From Massariosphaeria phaeospora (taxonomy: Eukaryota > Ascomycota > Dothideomycetes > Pleosporales): DNA of 64,000 nt. The stretch spans positions 682,001-746,000 of the forward strand of contig JAADJZ010000022.1 in the NCBI GenBank assembly GCA_011032825.1. The letters are read 5' to 3'. Numbering within the stretch: position 1 is the stretch's first letter; the number at the start of each line of letters is the position of its first letter. The notes under the pieces are model-generated. The model had not been told where the DNA came from. It did not search any database and was given only the letters and a program-made list of their open reading frames with translations. Of the stretch, positions 10,854-22,405 are shown in pieces. The position numbers and the translations under genes are program-made.

Positions 10854-12189
10854 CAGCGGGCTCTGTGGGTGGTGGCTTGACGTCAGGAGTTTGGCTGGCA
10901 TATCGTGGCTCGTTTAGATACCAATATCGCATTGTTTCCGTTCAAGACTCTCTCTCTTTCTCTCTTTCTCCCATGCGACGAACTCTTTTCCTGCGAATAT
11001 GAGCTGTTGGTACCATATCCATCGCGCTCCAGGCGCCTACCTACCGATCCCTCGCTTGATCACACCATTATCTAGCCATCGTTTCATATCGTCGGAGTCG
11101 AGCTTACCGTTGCTTGTCAGCAGATCGAACCCGGGTACGAAGGCTTGGCTGCGTTTTCGGCACTGCCGCGTGGATTCGGAGAATTTCCACGTCCGGTATC
11201 TGTAAGTGTGACTGTGCAGAGTTCGGACCGTGGCTATTTATGGCGCAACCTGCTTCGTAGGCAACGCCCGCAATGAGAATAGACATCAGTCCGTACGTGA
11301 GTCCCTTAATGAGCAGAACTGTTGGTCGCGTTTCGACTCCTGCATCAGCGTTTGTTCACTGCTTCTTAAAATCGTCTCTTATTGTATGGATTCTGCCCTT
11401 ATCGACTCGTTCAACGAGCCACTATATCGGATGAGGATTACCCATGCGCTTGGTGATCGCCTTCTAGATAGGCAGGTGGTTGTTGGAGATGGAGGGAGTC
11501 GTTGAGGGAGCTGCGGTGATTAATCGAGGTTAGTGCGAATTTGCTAGTGTGTACGCTAACGCCAGATGCGGTATACACCCGATCTTCGGGGCGTTACACC
11601 TCACAGTCCGCCCACCGAAGCTTGCCCCCGGTATCTGACTTTTATTTTTGTATGCTTGCTGAGCAAACCAATGCGGGCGTATTCTTACATCCGGGAAAAT
11701 ATCAACACTACGCCTTGGAGACCATCCGAGGTGCCCTGCCGCGCATATGAATTTCCGAAGTCCCTCACTAGTGTCTATCTCGGACAGCTGATCCCTCGTG
11801 ATGGAAAAAGTTGATTTCCAGACAACTAGACAGAAGTACGCGTAAAGAGCAGCCGCATGAAATCGGGGCGGGACGGATGGCCCCTCAATCAGCGCATCCT
11901 GTTGATCGCGACGTCAAATGTTCATGAATAGTGATCGAACACGCGGTGAACTATATCAACACCGCTGCCGACTTGTCCATGGCTCCAAGATTAAACGGCT
12001 GTCTCCACTGCATGAAGCATTGCCTACTTACACGCTTCCGGACCAGATAGACATGACACTGGTTGATGATGTTTTAGCAGGGAATATGGTCTTCGAACTG
12101 TAAACGCACCTACAATCGTACATCTCTAGCACAAGTCCTTTGCTTTTCAGACTTAGAGAGTGTTTCTAGCCGGGACATAGCAGGCCAGT
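10854..12189. other. Intergenic, no gene recognised
   Basis: There is a CT-rich run at 10950-10970 (CTCTCTCTTTCTCTC). Only short, unconvincing open frames follow. No clear copy of the array unit seen downstream could be read here. Confidence 0.45.
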
Positions 12190-12309
12190 CTTAAGAATTT
12201 AATATTATACTAGGAAAAAGGAAAGCACATCCGGATGAAGGACGACGTACTTTAATCCTACTTTCAAGAGATAATGTGGAAGTCTAGAAAAGAGTGTAAA
12301 AGTGAGGTG

Positions 12310-15300
12310 GTTATAGGCCGGGATATGCGCTGACTATGCATGGCAATAGATCACGTGTAGGTTGCGACAGAGACTACCAGGGTTGGTTTAGAGTCCGAGG
12401 TTATCGATAGTCCACGTGGGAGTGGGGACAAAGAACGGCAGGTGACGCTTCATTTCACCCGAGGCGCCCGAGCCTTCCGACGCTGGAACATGACACAGAA
12501 TTAACACCGCGGGCAAGCACATGCAGTTCATCGTTAGCATCTTTTGATTCCAAACTCCGGAAGCGCGACACATGCAGAAGATGCACGGCTTTTTTTTAGA
12601 GGACGGGAAGATGCATTGGTGTAGTTAGAGGAAAGGAAAAAGTGTGAGTCTATATAGCAAGTTGAAGTAGCTGACAACTACGCATACCTTCCGATGAAGA
12701 TCTTCATCATCTCTCGGTTCTTCTAAGCTCCAACATCTTCGGAAGTCTACCAATCTTCGCGCGATCGTCCATGCAACACTTAAGCTCATGTTTAGCGACA
12801 AGCTCACGACTACATCCACCCGCGGGTTCTTGCTACTTTAATATCCTTGCTGCTGGGCGGGGCACATAGCAGCGTCGGTCTGAAGTTTCTTGAACAGGTT
12901 TCTGAGGATTGAGAATCGTAAAGATTAGAGCAAGAAGACGCACAAAGGATGTTTATACCCGTACTAAGTCCTTGCAATGCCAGCCTGTCGCTCGAATTAA
13001 TGTAAGTACGCCGCTGCACAGCGTCATCACTTCCCACTTCCTATCCTGCTTACTCTCTACTCGCGTGTATTGCAGCGCTCATCGCTTTACAATTTCGTAG
13101 TCTACCTCTCCAGCGGCCAGCACTATAAGATGATCCCAGCCTGATTCTATAGTCAGACGTAAGAGAATAATTCACGTTAATACTCCTAAGAGCTCATCAT
13201 CTCCATCTTTCCACTACTTCCAAAGCACCTTTCAGGAACCCGATATCCGAGTCGATTCCGCAACTCCAGTCGTGGTTCAACACACATTATTTTCTCTCTT
13301 CCAAATTTCTATTCATACGCTCGTCAGAGCAAGACGGGCTATATGAAACGTTAGCTAGAGCTTTTTTAGTTGCAAGCCTGCTAGATCTGTAGTTGTAAAG
13401 ACTTCGTAGGCAGACACGAGGTACTTTATACCCGCGGCAAAGGCTTGCACATCGGACGACTGAGAACCAACGAGCATGGTCCGAAGGTGATCATCGTCAT
13501 CATCATTTTTTTCCAAACATCCTTCTTCTCCGGTTACGCCCCGCGTGTAGGAAGCATAAGATGTATTCAGCTATATCTGCAGTGCACACAGTCCCCAGTC
13601 TACACAAGCACGCCAGAGAGGTTTCTGCTTTTAATCACAGGTTGCTGGACGTCGACCGAGGACATTTAGAATGCTGTTTTTGGGTTTACCATGGCTACAA
13701 GGGGCAGAAGAACATCGTTTGGTACGGTGTCTGTTTATAATATAGAACACTCGTAAAGATAGCGCATTTCGAAGAATAGAAGAGTGAGAGAAGGTTGGCC
13801 ATTTATACCCGTGGCGACTTTCTAGAGAAGCAACAAATGTATGCGTAGTCGCAGTTTCGAATCTTCCATGAACTCTGACTAGTATCTTTTTCGAGTGGAA
13901 AGTACTCATGACACTTGCTTGTATGTTTTTCCAGATCATGACATGGATCTAACAATCTTTTTCGCGAGCCAAACAACATATAGTATATCGTCTTGAGCTT
14001 TTTAAGCTTTTCTGCGTCAGGGCATACGCATAATATTTGCGAGATGTAGGCTTTTTAAATACTAAGCAGCCTGATCCAACAGCGAACATAATCGCTTCGG
14101 TTGAGAATTTTAGATAGCCCCATGAAAGAAGAACGATCGTGTTGAGTGAACGAAGTAGAAAACGAGTCCTATATAGTCGTAGGACGGGCTAGCTCGTACA
14201 ACGCATATTCACTCTTTCCTATCTTCGGAGGAGGCAGAGAGAAGATCCATTTATCGATCACAGAGCAGATTTCTCTCAAAACACCTTGCACCTCAGCTTT
14301 TCAACCAGAAACACACCATGACAGCGTGTCCAGATAGTTTTAATATCTCGATACAGACTTTGGAGCGAACCACACATGTTCCAAGTCTCTGGCTCTGTTT
14401 TAGTTACTGCTTCGCAAAGCCGCAGCACATAGCGCAATTTCTCGGTTGGTTTTTATACGAAGATTAACGTCAACGTCGCAAGTGTAGGAGAGATGGCGAC
14501 AGATAGTATAAGGGGCTTATATATGCGTGGAAAAGGGGAAAGAGGACCGGGTCAAGATGGAGATGGCGCACATCATCCACAGCACCTCGTTTTGCAGTTC
14601 ACGGCTGCCAGTACCGGGAACCATACTGTCATCCGTTTTCTGTAAATTCTTTTCACTTTTCTTCTAGCGGAGTTACATATGTCGACCATGTGTATCTTCT
14701 ACAAGTATCTTGTCCCAATCGGACGCACACATGCTGCCTCTTAATAATGTTTTAGAGTACCCCAAGGCGGGAGCAGACATACGCTAGGACATCTGCGGTT
14801 TTTAGAGCGAAGGCTCTGGGTGTGAAGTTGTGGGGAATATAATAGAGAAGAGAGGAGGGATCTTTATACCTGCAGCTCAGGATCCAGCAGTTGCGCATTA
14901 CCCGTCATCACCATGGAACACGAAGATGCTCAACATTGCCATTACTACTCCGTCGAGGCGTATCGTATAGTCCCGACACCCACTCCCATGAGTTTCTGTT
15001 GCATCTCTTTTGAGAGACACTCCGCCAGTCACCACATGGTCAAGCCCCGCTTCTTTTTCGATAATGTGTATCCCTCAGAAGAAGAAGCACACATATAATC
15101 TCGGTAAAGTAATTTTTAGAGGGAGCACCGAGTGCTTGCGGCTGTGAGGCAAGAAGAAGTTACGGAAGAGATGGGTCTTTATACTCCCCATTGCGCTGCA
15201 CAAAGCTATTTCCAAGCCCATCACCAGTAGCTGTACTCGGGGATAATCGTCATGGCTGTATTCTCTTCTTTTGTGCCACCGGATGTTGTTGTCGCGATAG

Positions 15301-17172
15301 CTTGAGGTACAAAGGTACCTCAGCCAGTTGAAACACCATCGCTAGCCCCACGTTTCGTTTTTAGTGCTGTACCGCTCAGAGCAAGAGGCACACATACAAC
15401 GTCGGACAGATGAATTTTTTAGAGAAGCCTCTGCAAGTGGCAGGTGTGAGGAAAACAATATAGGGAAGAGGCGGATCTTTATACCCGTCGGTTCCGAGAA
15501 TGGAGCTTCGGCACCGCCCGGCTTCTGGACATCATCACCACCACCTACACCCTGTACTGCTCACCGTCACTATGCCTGTTGATGCCTGTCTATATCTCGA
15601 AAAACTGTGCTTGCAGACCCGTCGAAATTGCTCATGATGGTACTTGAATCGCATCCGCTAGTCCACACACCATGCTTGTCCCTGCGTGTGGCATTTAGTG
15701 TTCGCCTTCCACGAAAAGAAACACTCATCCAGATTGGCGCTCATTGATTTTAGAGCGCGCCCGACGTTGGTAGTTGTGAGGAGCGAAAAGAGCGTGAGAA
15801 GACGGATCTTTATACGCTTTCCTCCGCTGCATCATCACTATTCCCGTCAGCCACCATCTTCGCTCAGAGCTGCTCATCACCACTTCCTTATCTCTACGCT
15901 CCACACCCCTCAATCCACATGCACACGCTCCTTCTTTTCCCATTTCAATTCCCAGCACACATTCTCCGCCGCCACCGATCCAACACGCATTCTGCCAGGC
16001 GTACTAGTCTTTTGATGTAGTACCCACGCAGAAGCAGACATATCCCGCTGACAAGAATGTTTTTAGTACGTCGTACAAGCGGAAGTATGTGAGGAAAGAA
16101 AGAGGTACGAGAAGGGTAGGATTTTATACCTCGCTCGTACGCCTTGGCCGCCACTCCTAGGAATCCCACGACGAAGAAGACCACCACAATCCGCTCATCA
16201 TCATCATCACCACTAACCCCTCCCTCCCCACAACCCCGCCCTACAAGCCCATGTCTTTTCTTTCTCTTTCTTTCCCCTTTCCAAACCACTCACCCCACAA
16301 AACCAACCTCTTCCGCCCCCGCCCGCCGGCCAAAACACACATTCGTTGAGATAGCTCCCCTTTCTGGTCGAGGATGCGTCTCCGAGACATCAATTGCTAG
16401 ATGTTTGTTTTTAGACCAGGATCTAGAGACGGGGAGTTGTGAGGAGGAGAGGAGAGGAGAGCAGGGCGGCGGGGGTATTTATACATGCTGTCTGGATGTC
16501 GCTTGATAAGATCAGTATTAGAATTACATCATCACTATTATCACGTCCCTTCTCTACTATTCGCAGGCTCTTACACACACAGCCCTCCACCTTTTTATCT
16601 CCTAACCCCTTAAGCTATGCACCTCGCCGAGCTATGCCCTTCGCTCCCGCAAACCAGAACGAACATGAAGCATTCTCATTCCAGTTTTTAGTCACGGACT
16701 TCTCCAAGACATGTAATTCATGTATATTTTTTTTAGATCCAGAAACTGGAGACTAGGAACTGTGAAGAAGAGAGGAGAGGAGAACAGAAGGGGGATCTTT
16801 ATACTTGCGCGTTGCATGGTTTGGGCGTTGTGCATGGGAATGGAAAGGAGGGTATCTTCATCATCGAAATTCAAACACACGATCCTCACCACCACCACAC
16901 CACACCTCCTGTCTACAGATCTTCTCTCTCTCACAACCTCACACCCTCACGCACACACACCCGGAAACATAACCCTTCGCCATACACAATTCAGTCTCTC
17001 TCCCATGCATCAGCAGCCGAGTCCCTCCGCACATCGCACGAACTGGTCAAATTTTTTATTGCTCCAGACAACAGGCGAGCCACCCCATTGCATGCTTGGT
17101 GCAAATTTTATAGCAAACCTATGCTGGGAATGAATCTGTAGAGAGTTAAAAGAGCAGAGAGACCTATATACC
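12310..17172 (-). promoter_or_regulatory. Set of minus-strand core promoters within the array
   Basis: The best TATA copies (14863, 15178, 15478, 15809, 16123 and 16798) read TATAAA followed by a CT-rich run and a CA-containing CCTCACA/CTTCACA about 30 bp away, the layout of a fungal core promoter with its start site. The secreted WSC gene elsewhere in the window has a similar box, TATAAAAAGATCC (52492), 79 bp before its ATG. In the array the TATA-to-ATG distances are 70-88 bp. Transcription itself cannot be seen from sequence. Confidence 0.5.
12388..12573 (-). CDS. Candidate 61-residue protein from array unit at 12651
   Basis: This is the longest frame that starts at a conserved array ATG. 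It begins MCRASGVWNQK and has a short hydrophobic stretch (LPAVLILCHV, about residues 20-29) that could be a weak signal peptide starting at an internal Met. The start of the peptide resembles other units: M, then Cys or Ser, then an aromatic residue and a QK-like pair near residues 8-11. Beyond that nothing is shared. Other units give 52 (15570-15728), 49 (16241-16390), 46 (13949-14089), 43 (15910-16041) and 35 codons (14673-14780). Such lengths also occur by chance, so coding status is uncertain. Confidence 0.25.
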   Translation of the reverse strand: MCRASGVWNQKMLTMNCMCLPAVLILCHVPASEGSGASGEMKRHLPFFVPTPTWTIDNLGL

Positions 17173-17175
17173 TCA

Positions 17176-17995
17176 CAGGACTGCTGAAATAATGATGAGC
17201 AGCAGCAGTATTACTAGTCCATCCCCCTCCCCCTCCGCCTTCCCCACCCCATCGCGCTATTCCCCGACTCCCAGCTCGTAGAATCCCAACATGATGTTTT
17301 TGCACTCGACTTTTATTTTTCGCCCAGTCGACCCATCATGCCATCTTTTCTCTAGAGTTTTACTCGCTGCTCAAGAGCCCAGAGACACGAGACATCCTTG
17401 TCTTGGTTCATGTTTTGTTTTTTGATGTTGCGGTGCTGCGGAGGTAGGGAAAGAAGTTGGGAGAGGGACGGTGAGAGAGAGTTTATAGGTGTTGGGCAGG
17501 GTTGTGGAATCGGATCGGTGTGTGACTGCGTTTGGTTCAGCCAGACCTTGGGGTTTGGTAATGCGCAAGGCGGCTGGAGCATGGAAGTTGAGAAGGGATA
17601 AAGTATAGCAGACGACGACCTACGTAAGTGTAGAGAGATCTTGATTGCATTGGCTACCTGCCTCATCTTGATATCATGCCAGAACGCCATTACCGTGACC
17701 GTGGCCCCATCCAAAGTCCGCGGGTTGGCAGTGTCCAGAACCTGTTCCGACTCCGTATCCAAGCTGTAGCCACAGCCATTACCAATCCAAGCCTCTGTTA
17801 TCCGTGTGCCATGAAGTGAAGCGCCCCTGCCAAAGAAATGCCGAGAAGAGTGTACGCATGCAACGCAATGCCGTAGCATCAAAGAAGAGTTATATCCCAT
17901 TCTATGAGGCATATCGCCGTCAATGCAATCGAACACGGTGCCAATGTGTGTGAGCGCTGGATCGGTAGGGAAGAAGCGATGCAGGAGGAGAGAAA
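17176..17995. other. Intergenic, no supported gene
   Basis: A 194-codon open frame on the minus strand (17352-17936) has no recognisable motif and sits directly downstream of the small mitochondrial-type gene, so it is more likely its 3' untranslated region plus chance reading frame. Confidence 0.4.
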
Positions 17996-18414
17996 TCAGA
18001 CGATGAGGAGCTGTGTTGCATTAGCCAGATTCATAGCGGCGAGATGACGCAAAGAGACGTACCTTCTCAACATTGTTCCCAGCACTCTTCTCATCGATCC
18101 GGTTCCAGGCCGTGTAGATGAGTGCGCCAGAGATGAGCCACATGATAGGGATGGTGGCTTCAAGAGGGCCTGTTTACGCGTTAGCACGGCTATCCTCCTC
18201 TCTGAAAAGCTCGTCGCCCCCTGCGACACCAGATAGAGGCAGTAGCGAAAACAGGCCACATACTGGGCTTCTCCGCTTGTGTCGCCATCTCTATGACCCT
18301 TGCAGCCCGGCTGGAGCTCGAGCTCGAGTTGTACCGGAAAGCGACCGGCGCGCGCTTGGTGGCGAACGACGCGGTTATGGCGAAGCGCTTGGGGAGAGCG
18401 AATCGAGGAGCCAT
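17996..18414 (-). CDS. Small predicted mitochondrial membrane protein, 3 exons
   Basis: Exons 18414-18264, 18169-18063 and 18010-17996 give 90 residues. Both introns have good signals: GTATGT with GCTAACG and CAG (94 bp), then GTACGT with GCTAATG and CAG (52 bp). Reading frames are continuous across both. The N-terminus MAPRFALPKRFAITASFATKR is rich in Arg/Lys/Ser/Ala without acids, like a mitochondrial presequence. It is followed by a Ser-rich linker and one hydrophobic helix (ATIPIMWLISGALIYTAW, about residues 54-71). The size and layout resemble small accessory subunits of respiratory complexes, but I do not recognise the exact family. Confidence 0.75.
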
Positions 18415-19503
18415 TGCGATTGTGGGAGGGTTCGGAATTGAGGTAGAGTGGTCGGTATTCGGTGTTCACGATCGGGTGAGTCTGCGCGCAGCAATGGAGG
18501 GCGACAGGAGGCTTATATAGGAGGCTGTGGTGGCGGTGAGTCGACACGTAAACAGCAACAAGTCGGTTCGATCGTCGGTTCGTCGCTCGTTCGCTCTGTC
18601 TCCTCTGTGAACGAGAGTCGTAGGAAAAAGAAGTGAAGTGAAAGTGAGCTGGTGAATTGCGGGGAAGCGAGGGTGTGTTTTATGCAACAGTGGGTCTGGC
18701 AGAGGCGAAAAGGAAAGGGGCGGCATGCACAATTTTCGCGATGAGGTGAGACGCACGGATTTCCGCGTTCTAGCAGGGTGCGCATGCGCTTGCCCATTGG
18801 GGAAGCTACGGGCTTGGCGTCGCTTAGCGGGCTTGTGCACGGCCCGCACTTTCCCTTTCACTTTCACTTTTACCTTCACTTCGATTTTGACCCCCGCACG
18901 TATATTCACTACCAATATCACTTTCATCTCCTGTTTACGTCTCTCAGAACAATCATCTATGACGGATACGGCGCAGCGTGATATCGTAATCACTGCGAGC
19001 CACTTTCTCCCGCCTTCTGTATCACTCTGGACCCTGCACTTTTTGGATGCTAATGTCTCCAAAAACTATCTATTGAGGCATCGCCGTGCACCAATTTTTT
19101 TGCTGATCTAGATTGGATTGACAGTATGCTCTTATTGACATCACAAACATCACGTGTCTAGCACGCTCCCGGAGACAACTTACCGATGAAACAGCGTTAT
19201 TTGCACCCCAACTTTAGGTGCTATGTTAAGAGGCCTGCCTTCGCAAAGGAAGCTGTTTCAGGCAGACAGCTATGATTGCATCTGCGTTAACACCTACAAC
19301 GGGAGATCATTTTGCTAATGGGGCTCAGCTGGCGGTCATCTTCCTTGGCGACTATGCACAGCCCTACTGCTCAGCCTTGCTTCAGTCAGATATCTCGACT
19401 TCTCATCAGTACAGTCAAGTATTTCAACTTCCCATAAGTTCAGTCAGATATCTTGACTTCCCATAAGTCCTCCGCCATACACGCTTCAGCCATAGTCGCT
19501 AAA
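18415..19503. other. Intergenic; contains three 29-bp tandem repeats at its right end
   Basis: No gene is recognised in 18415-19382. The segment 19383-19469 holds three consecutive 29-bp copies (starts 19383, 19412 and 19441) sharing CAGTCA..TAT.T..ACTTC.CAT.AGT, 35 bp upstream of the next start codon. Confidence 0.6.
19383..19469. repeat. Three tandem copies of a 29-bp repeat
   Basis: The copies are contiguous and of equal length with several substitutions between them; copies 1 and 3 are closest at their starts, copies 2 and 3 at their ends. The position just before the ubiquitin-like-domain gene suggests a promoter or leader element. Confidence 0.85.
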
Positions 19504-21498
19504 ATGGCCATAACTTTCGGGTCGTTCGGCGATATCATCGCAGCAGTACAGGTTGCGTACAAGCTTGTGGAGATCCTGAGCGCCCAACGAGGCGCAAAGC
19601 GGGAGTTCTCTGAGCTGATCGTGGATCTCAGATTATTCCATCGGTTCTTGGACCACGTAGGTTCCCGAGACCACTAGACATATTGATACTGGCTTAACGA
19701 CTGCAGCTATCATCCTTTTGGCAAACACGCGAACGGGGTCCGCAGCTAGACAGCCTTTTCGATATTTTACAACCCGTCATCTGCGACGCGAAGGGAGAGA
19801 TAAACACGCTGCTCGAGAAGATTATATCCAAGTACGGAAAGAGTCTCACCGCTCCCTCCAAACATAATCCCAAGGATGTGGCGAAGATGCTGCAGTGGCA
19901 TATGGCAGAGCGCGATGGGATCGCTCGGTTGCAGGATAAGCTCCGCAAGAGCAAGGAGGTTATATTGATGGTACAAAGCCAGGCCAATACGTACGGCTAC
20001 AGTCTTCGTCGTCCAGAAGAACCAAACCAGGCTAATGACTGCTGTCTATAGAATCCTGGAAGAAAAGAACAAAGCTCTCATACATGAGAAGTTTCAGGCA
20101 CTGATGGATGCAGAAGCTGAGGCAACGACATACCTTGACACGCGGCTCGATGCCCTAGAAGATGAATTCTACAAGCAAACTGCGATACTCAACCGCATAT
20201 ACGATGGGATAGGAAGTGTCAGCACGGCGCTGTGAGTATGCTTCTAGTTTACGAAGGTCGATTCTAATACCTCTTACACCCAGTGCCCCTATTGCCCGCG
20301 CCGCAATCGACATTCCAACCATGCTCGGCAACATATATACAGAACTGCTGGCCCAAAGAGCCTTGCATCGTACTCTCAACCCTTACGCTCAGAATTCCGC
20401 GGTCATTGAAGACGCGCTCGGATGGAAGTTTGAAATCCCCCTCGACTTGATCGTATCCTGGGATGTGAGCTGTCCCGAAGCAGCACGACCTTCATTCAAG
20501 ATCTAACCAATCGCAGACATTACATTCCATCTTTCTGGACAAATTCAAGGAGCGGCCTGGTTACCAACTGATACAAGCACGCCGTTATGTTATGCGAGAC
20601 GATCTCAATGGGTTGGAACTCCGTCGCAGCGTCGCGCTCAACTCGGCAGTTCGTCCTGGTCAAAAGGTCAACATGGTCATGGTATTTTTCAAGTCCGAAT
20701 CGCAAATAACGGTTTGCCCGAGATGCAAGAAATCGAGCCTTCAGACGAACGACACCGATATTACATGGTTAGTTGCGGCCTATTACCCGATTTCGTCAAG
20801 CGTTGGGATATTGTTAACAATCGCATTTTTATAGCTTGACTCTTGGATGTAACATGGAAATACAGCGATTCGAAGATGTCACAGACACTGAACACCTCGA
20901 AAACTCGATAAAAGAGGGGAAAGTCTCGATTGTTTCTAAACGGGACGGCACTCTTCATCGCAATGTCGACGACATCGAAGACAATCCCGACATCGATTTT
21001 GACGCAAAAATACTTAAAGATTTCGTGCATCTACCCCCCACCGAAGATAGCGTAGAGGTCTTCAAAAGGATACGCTACATTTCGCGCTGGGAAGACCGAA
21101 GCGAATCCAGGGGATCTGTACAGTACCGAACCGGACAGTATAAATGGTGGGATTGTCAAAAGAGTGCCGAATCGCACACGATTATGAACGTTTCATTAAG
21201 TTACCTGCAAACTACTATGCCAAAAGATCTGCTCCCCTCTACCCTTGAGAGTTGGCGGGACCATTTATTTGTGTATCTCAAGTTTATTGGCACATCCGTC
21301 GAGCAATCTAGGCCAATGCTCATGCTATTCTCAACGAAGAAATGGTACCGGAAAGAAGCATGGAAGTGCCTAAGAAATATTCTTTGGATAAAAGCGCACC
21401 CTTCTCTGATTCTTATCACGTCTGGTAGTCGGCTATTTTATCCAGACGCAGAGATGCTGTTTGAAGAACACACCGGTGTTAAAGAGTCTGGTGAATAA
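19504..21498 (+). CDS. Fungal N-terminal domain plus ubiquitin-like domain protein, 6 exons
   Basis: Exons 19504-19656, 19707-19990, 20052-20231, 20284-20464, 20517-20767 and 20835-21498 join in frame to 570 residues. All five introns are 50-67 bp with GT...AG. The N-terminus MAITFGSFGDIIAAVQVAYKL is the helical start shared by many mould proteins of the STAND/HET-associated type. The middle is coiled-coil-rich. Around residues 245-335, EDALGWKFEIPLDLIVSWD...FKERPGYQLIQARRY resembles the fungal ubiquitin-like domain (ULD_2), followed by a CPRC motif. Relatives are thought to be scaffold or signalling proteins. The first stop (TAA 21496-21498) is followed in frame by 47 acidic codons. Confidence 0.8.
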
Positions 21499-21642
21499 TA
21501 TGATCGAGGATATAAGCATGGAGGAGAGTCTGATGAAGATCCTGGATACGAGAGAGAGTTTGTAAGTGAGGCAGAGGACAGGGTTGAAGAAAAGTCGGAT
21601 GAAGAGCTTGATGAAGAGTGTGATCACGAGGGAGACTCTTGA
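21499..21642 (+). other. In-frame acidic extension after the stop codon
   Basis: Directly after TAA 21496-21498 the same frame stays open for 47 codons to TGA 21640-21642, and 21 of the 47 are Asp or Glu (runs such as EEKSDEELDEE). This looks like an acidic C-terminal tail cut off by a point mutation, or used by readthrough. Confidence 0.55.
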
Positions 21643-22405
21643 ACTCGGTGAAGAGTCGGAGCTCGATGTAGAGCATGAGTAAGAGAGAGTTGAACAGCCG
21701 CAACACAGGAGATCGACTTCAAACGAGATGCTTTTGTGCAGACACGCACATCAACACGCTTTCGGTCGGTTGAATCTGTTCTCGGCTTGCAACCCAGTAA
21801 TATTGGCCTGGAAAATTCACTCGAGATTCCCGCACATTCGGGATTCCTTTCTGTCGCTCGGATAATTTCCTCAATGCACTTATTGTTGAGGAATACATCT
21901 AAGGAAACGTTGCCCGCGGATGGTTCCTCCAAAACACTTCACGCTGCGACTTTGCATTAGCATGCCGGCTTCATATAGTTGCTCTTCTGGCTCGTAGATC
22001 AATACTGAAGGAACAAGAACATCACTATACGGTCTAGTTCTTACATAGACTAGATGCAAGAACGGTATAGCTGCGGAATCATTGCCGACCAGCTAAGCGA
22101 GGTAGTTAATACTCCCTCGGCTAACAACACAGCCACGACAGCTGGGCCTATTCCCGTAGTCGCTCGTGAACATTCGAGGTACCCACGGATCTCACAGTGG
22201 CCAGGATTTTGTACGCCCCGCCTTAGCTTGGGCCAACACTGCAGGAAGTTGCACGATTCACACGCTAACGATAACCTAGTCTAACCTGCCTCAAAGGTAA
22301 CTATAAAAACCAGCTCTCGCTCTCTGACTTTATTATCGACCTCGTAGTCCAATCTCACATCTTTCTAGAGCATCTCTCATTCAGAAATACCACCACGTCC
22401 TCACC
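21643..22405. other. Intergenic with TATA box for the hydrolase
   Basis: No gene is recognised. A TATAAAA box at 22302-22308 stands 98-104 bp before the hydrolase start codon, followed by a CT-rich leader. Confidence 0.55.

Larger units (their letters stand above)
12190..17175 (-). repeat. Dispersed array of about 15-16 diverged units, each with TATA box, leader and conserved ATG
   Basis: Read on the minus strand, each unit has: a GTGATGATG-like block; a GGTATAAAGATCC-like TATA box; a CT-rich stretch leading to CCTCACA; then CTAAAAA; then an ATG in the context ATGTSTGC; then a further A-rich block. Plus-strand coordinates of the TATA boxes: 12310, 12651, 12952, 13425, 13802, 14169, 14517, 14863, 15178, 15478, 15809, 16123, 16478, 16798 and 17164, with a weak candidate near 13126-13146. 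Spacing is mostly 300-375 bp. The sequence between these boxes differs from unit to unit, so this is not a simple satellite. ORFs from the aligned ATGs run from 6 to 61 codons. I do not recognise the family. Confidence 0.7.

Noticed and set aside
14900..15100. Plus-strand short peptides in the array (e.g. 14913-15098)
   Set aside because: The conserved TATA, leader and ATG elements all make sense on the minus strand; the plus-strand frames have no shared start.
12190..17175. Array as a CRISPR or simple satellite
   Set aside because: Unit spacing varies from about 300 to 375 bp, most of each unit is unique and the organism is a fungus; the shared part is several short separated boxes.
17352..17936. 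194-codon minus-strand open frame
   Set aside because: No motif, composition like untranslated sequence, and it lies just downstream of a well-supported small gene on the same strand.
18466..19062. 198-codon minus-strand frame upstream of the small mitochondrial gene
   Set aside because: Repetitive VKVKVKGKV-like translation of a simple CTTTCA repeat; no sign of selection.
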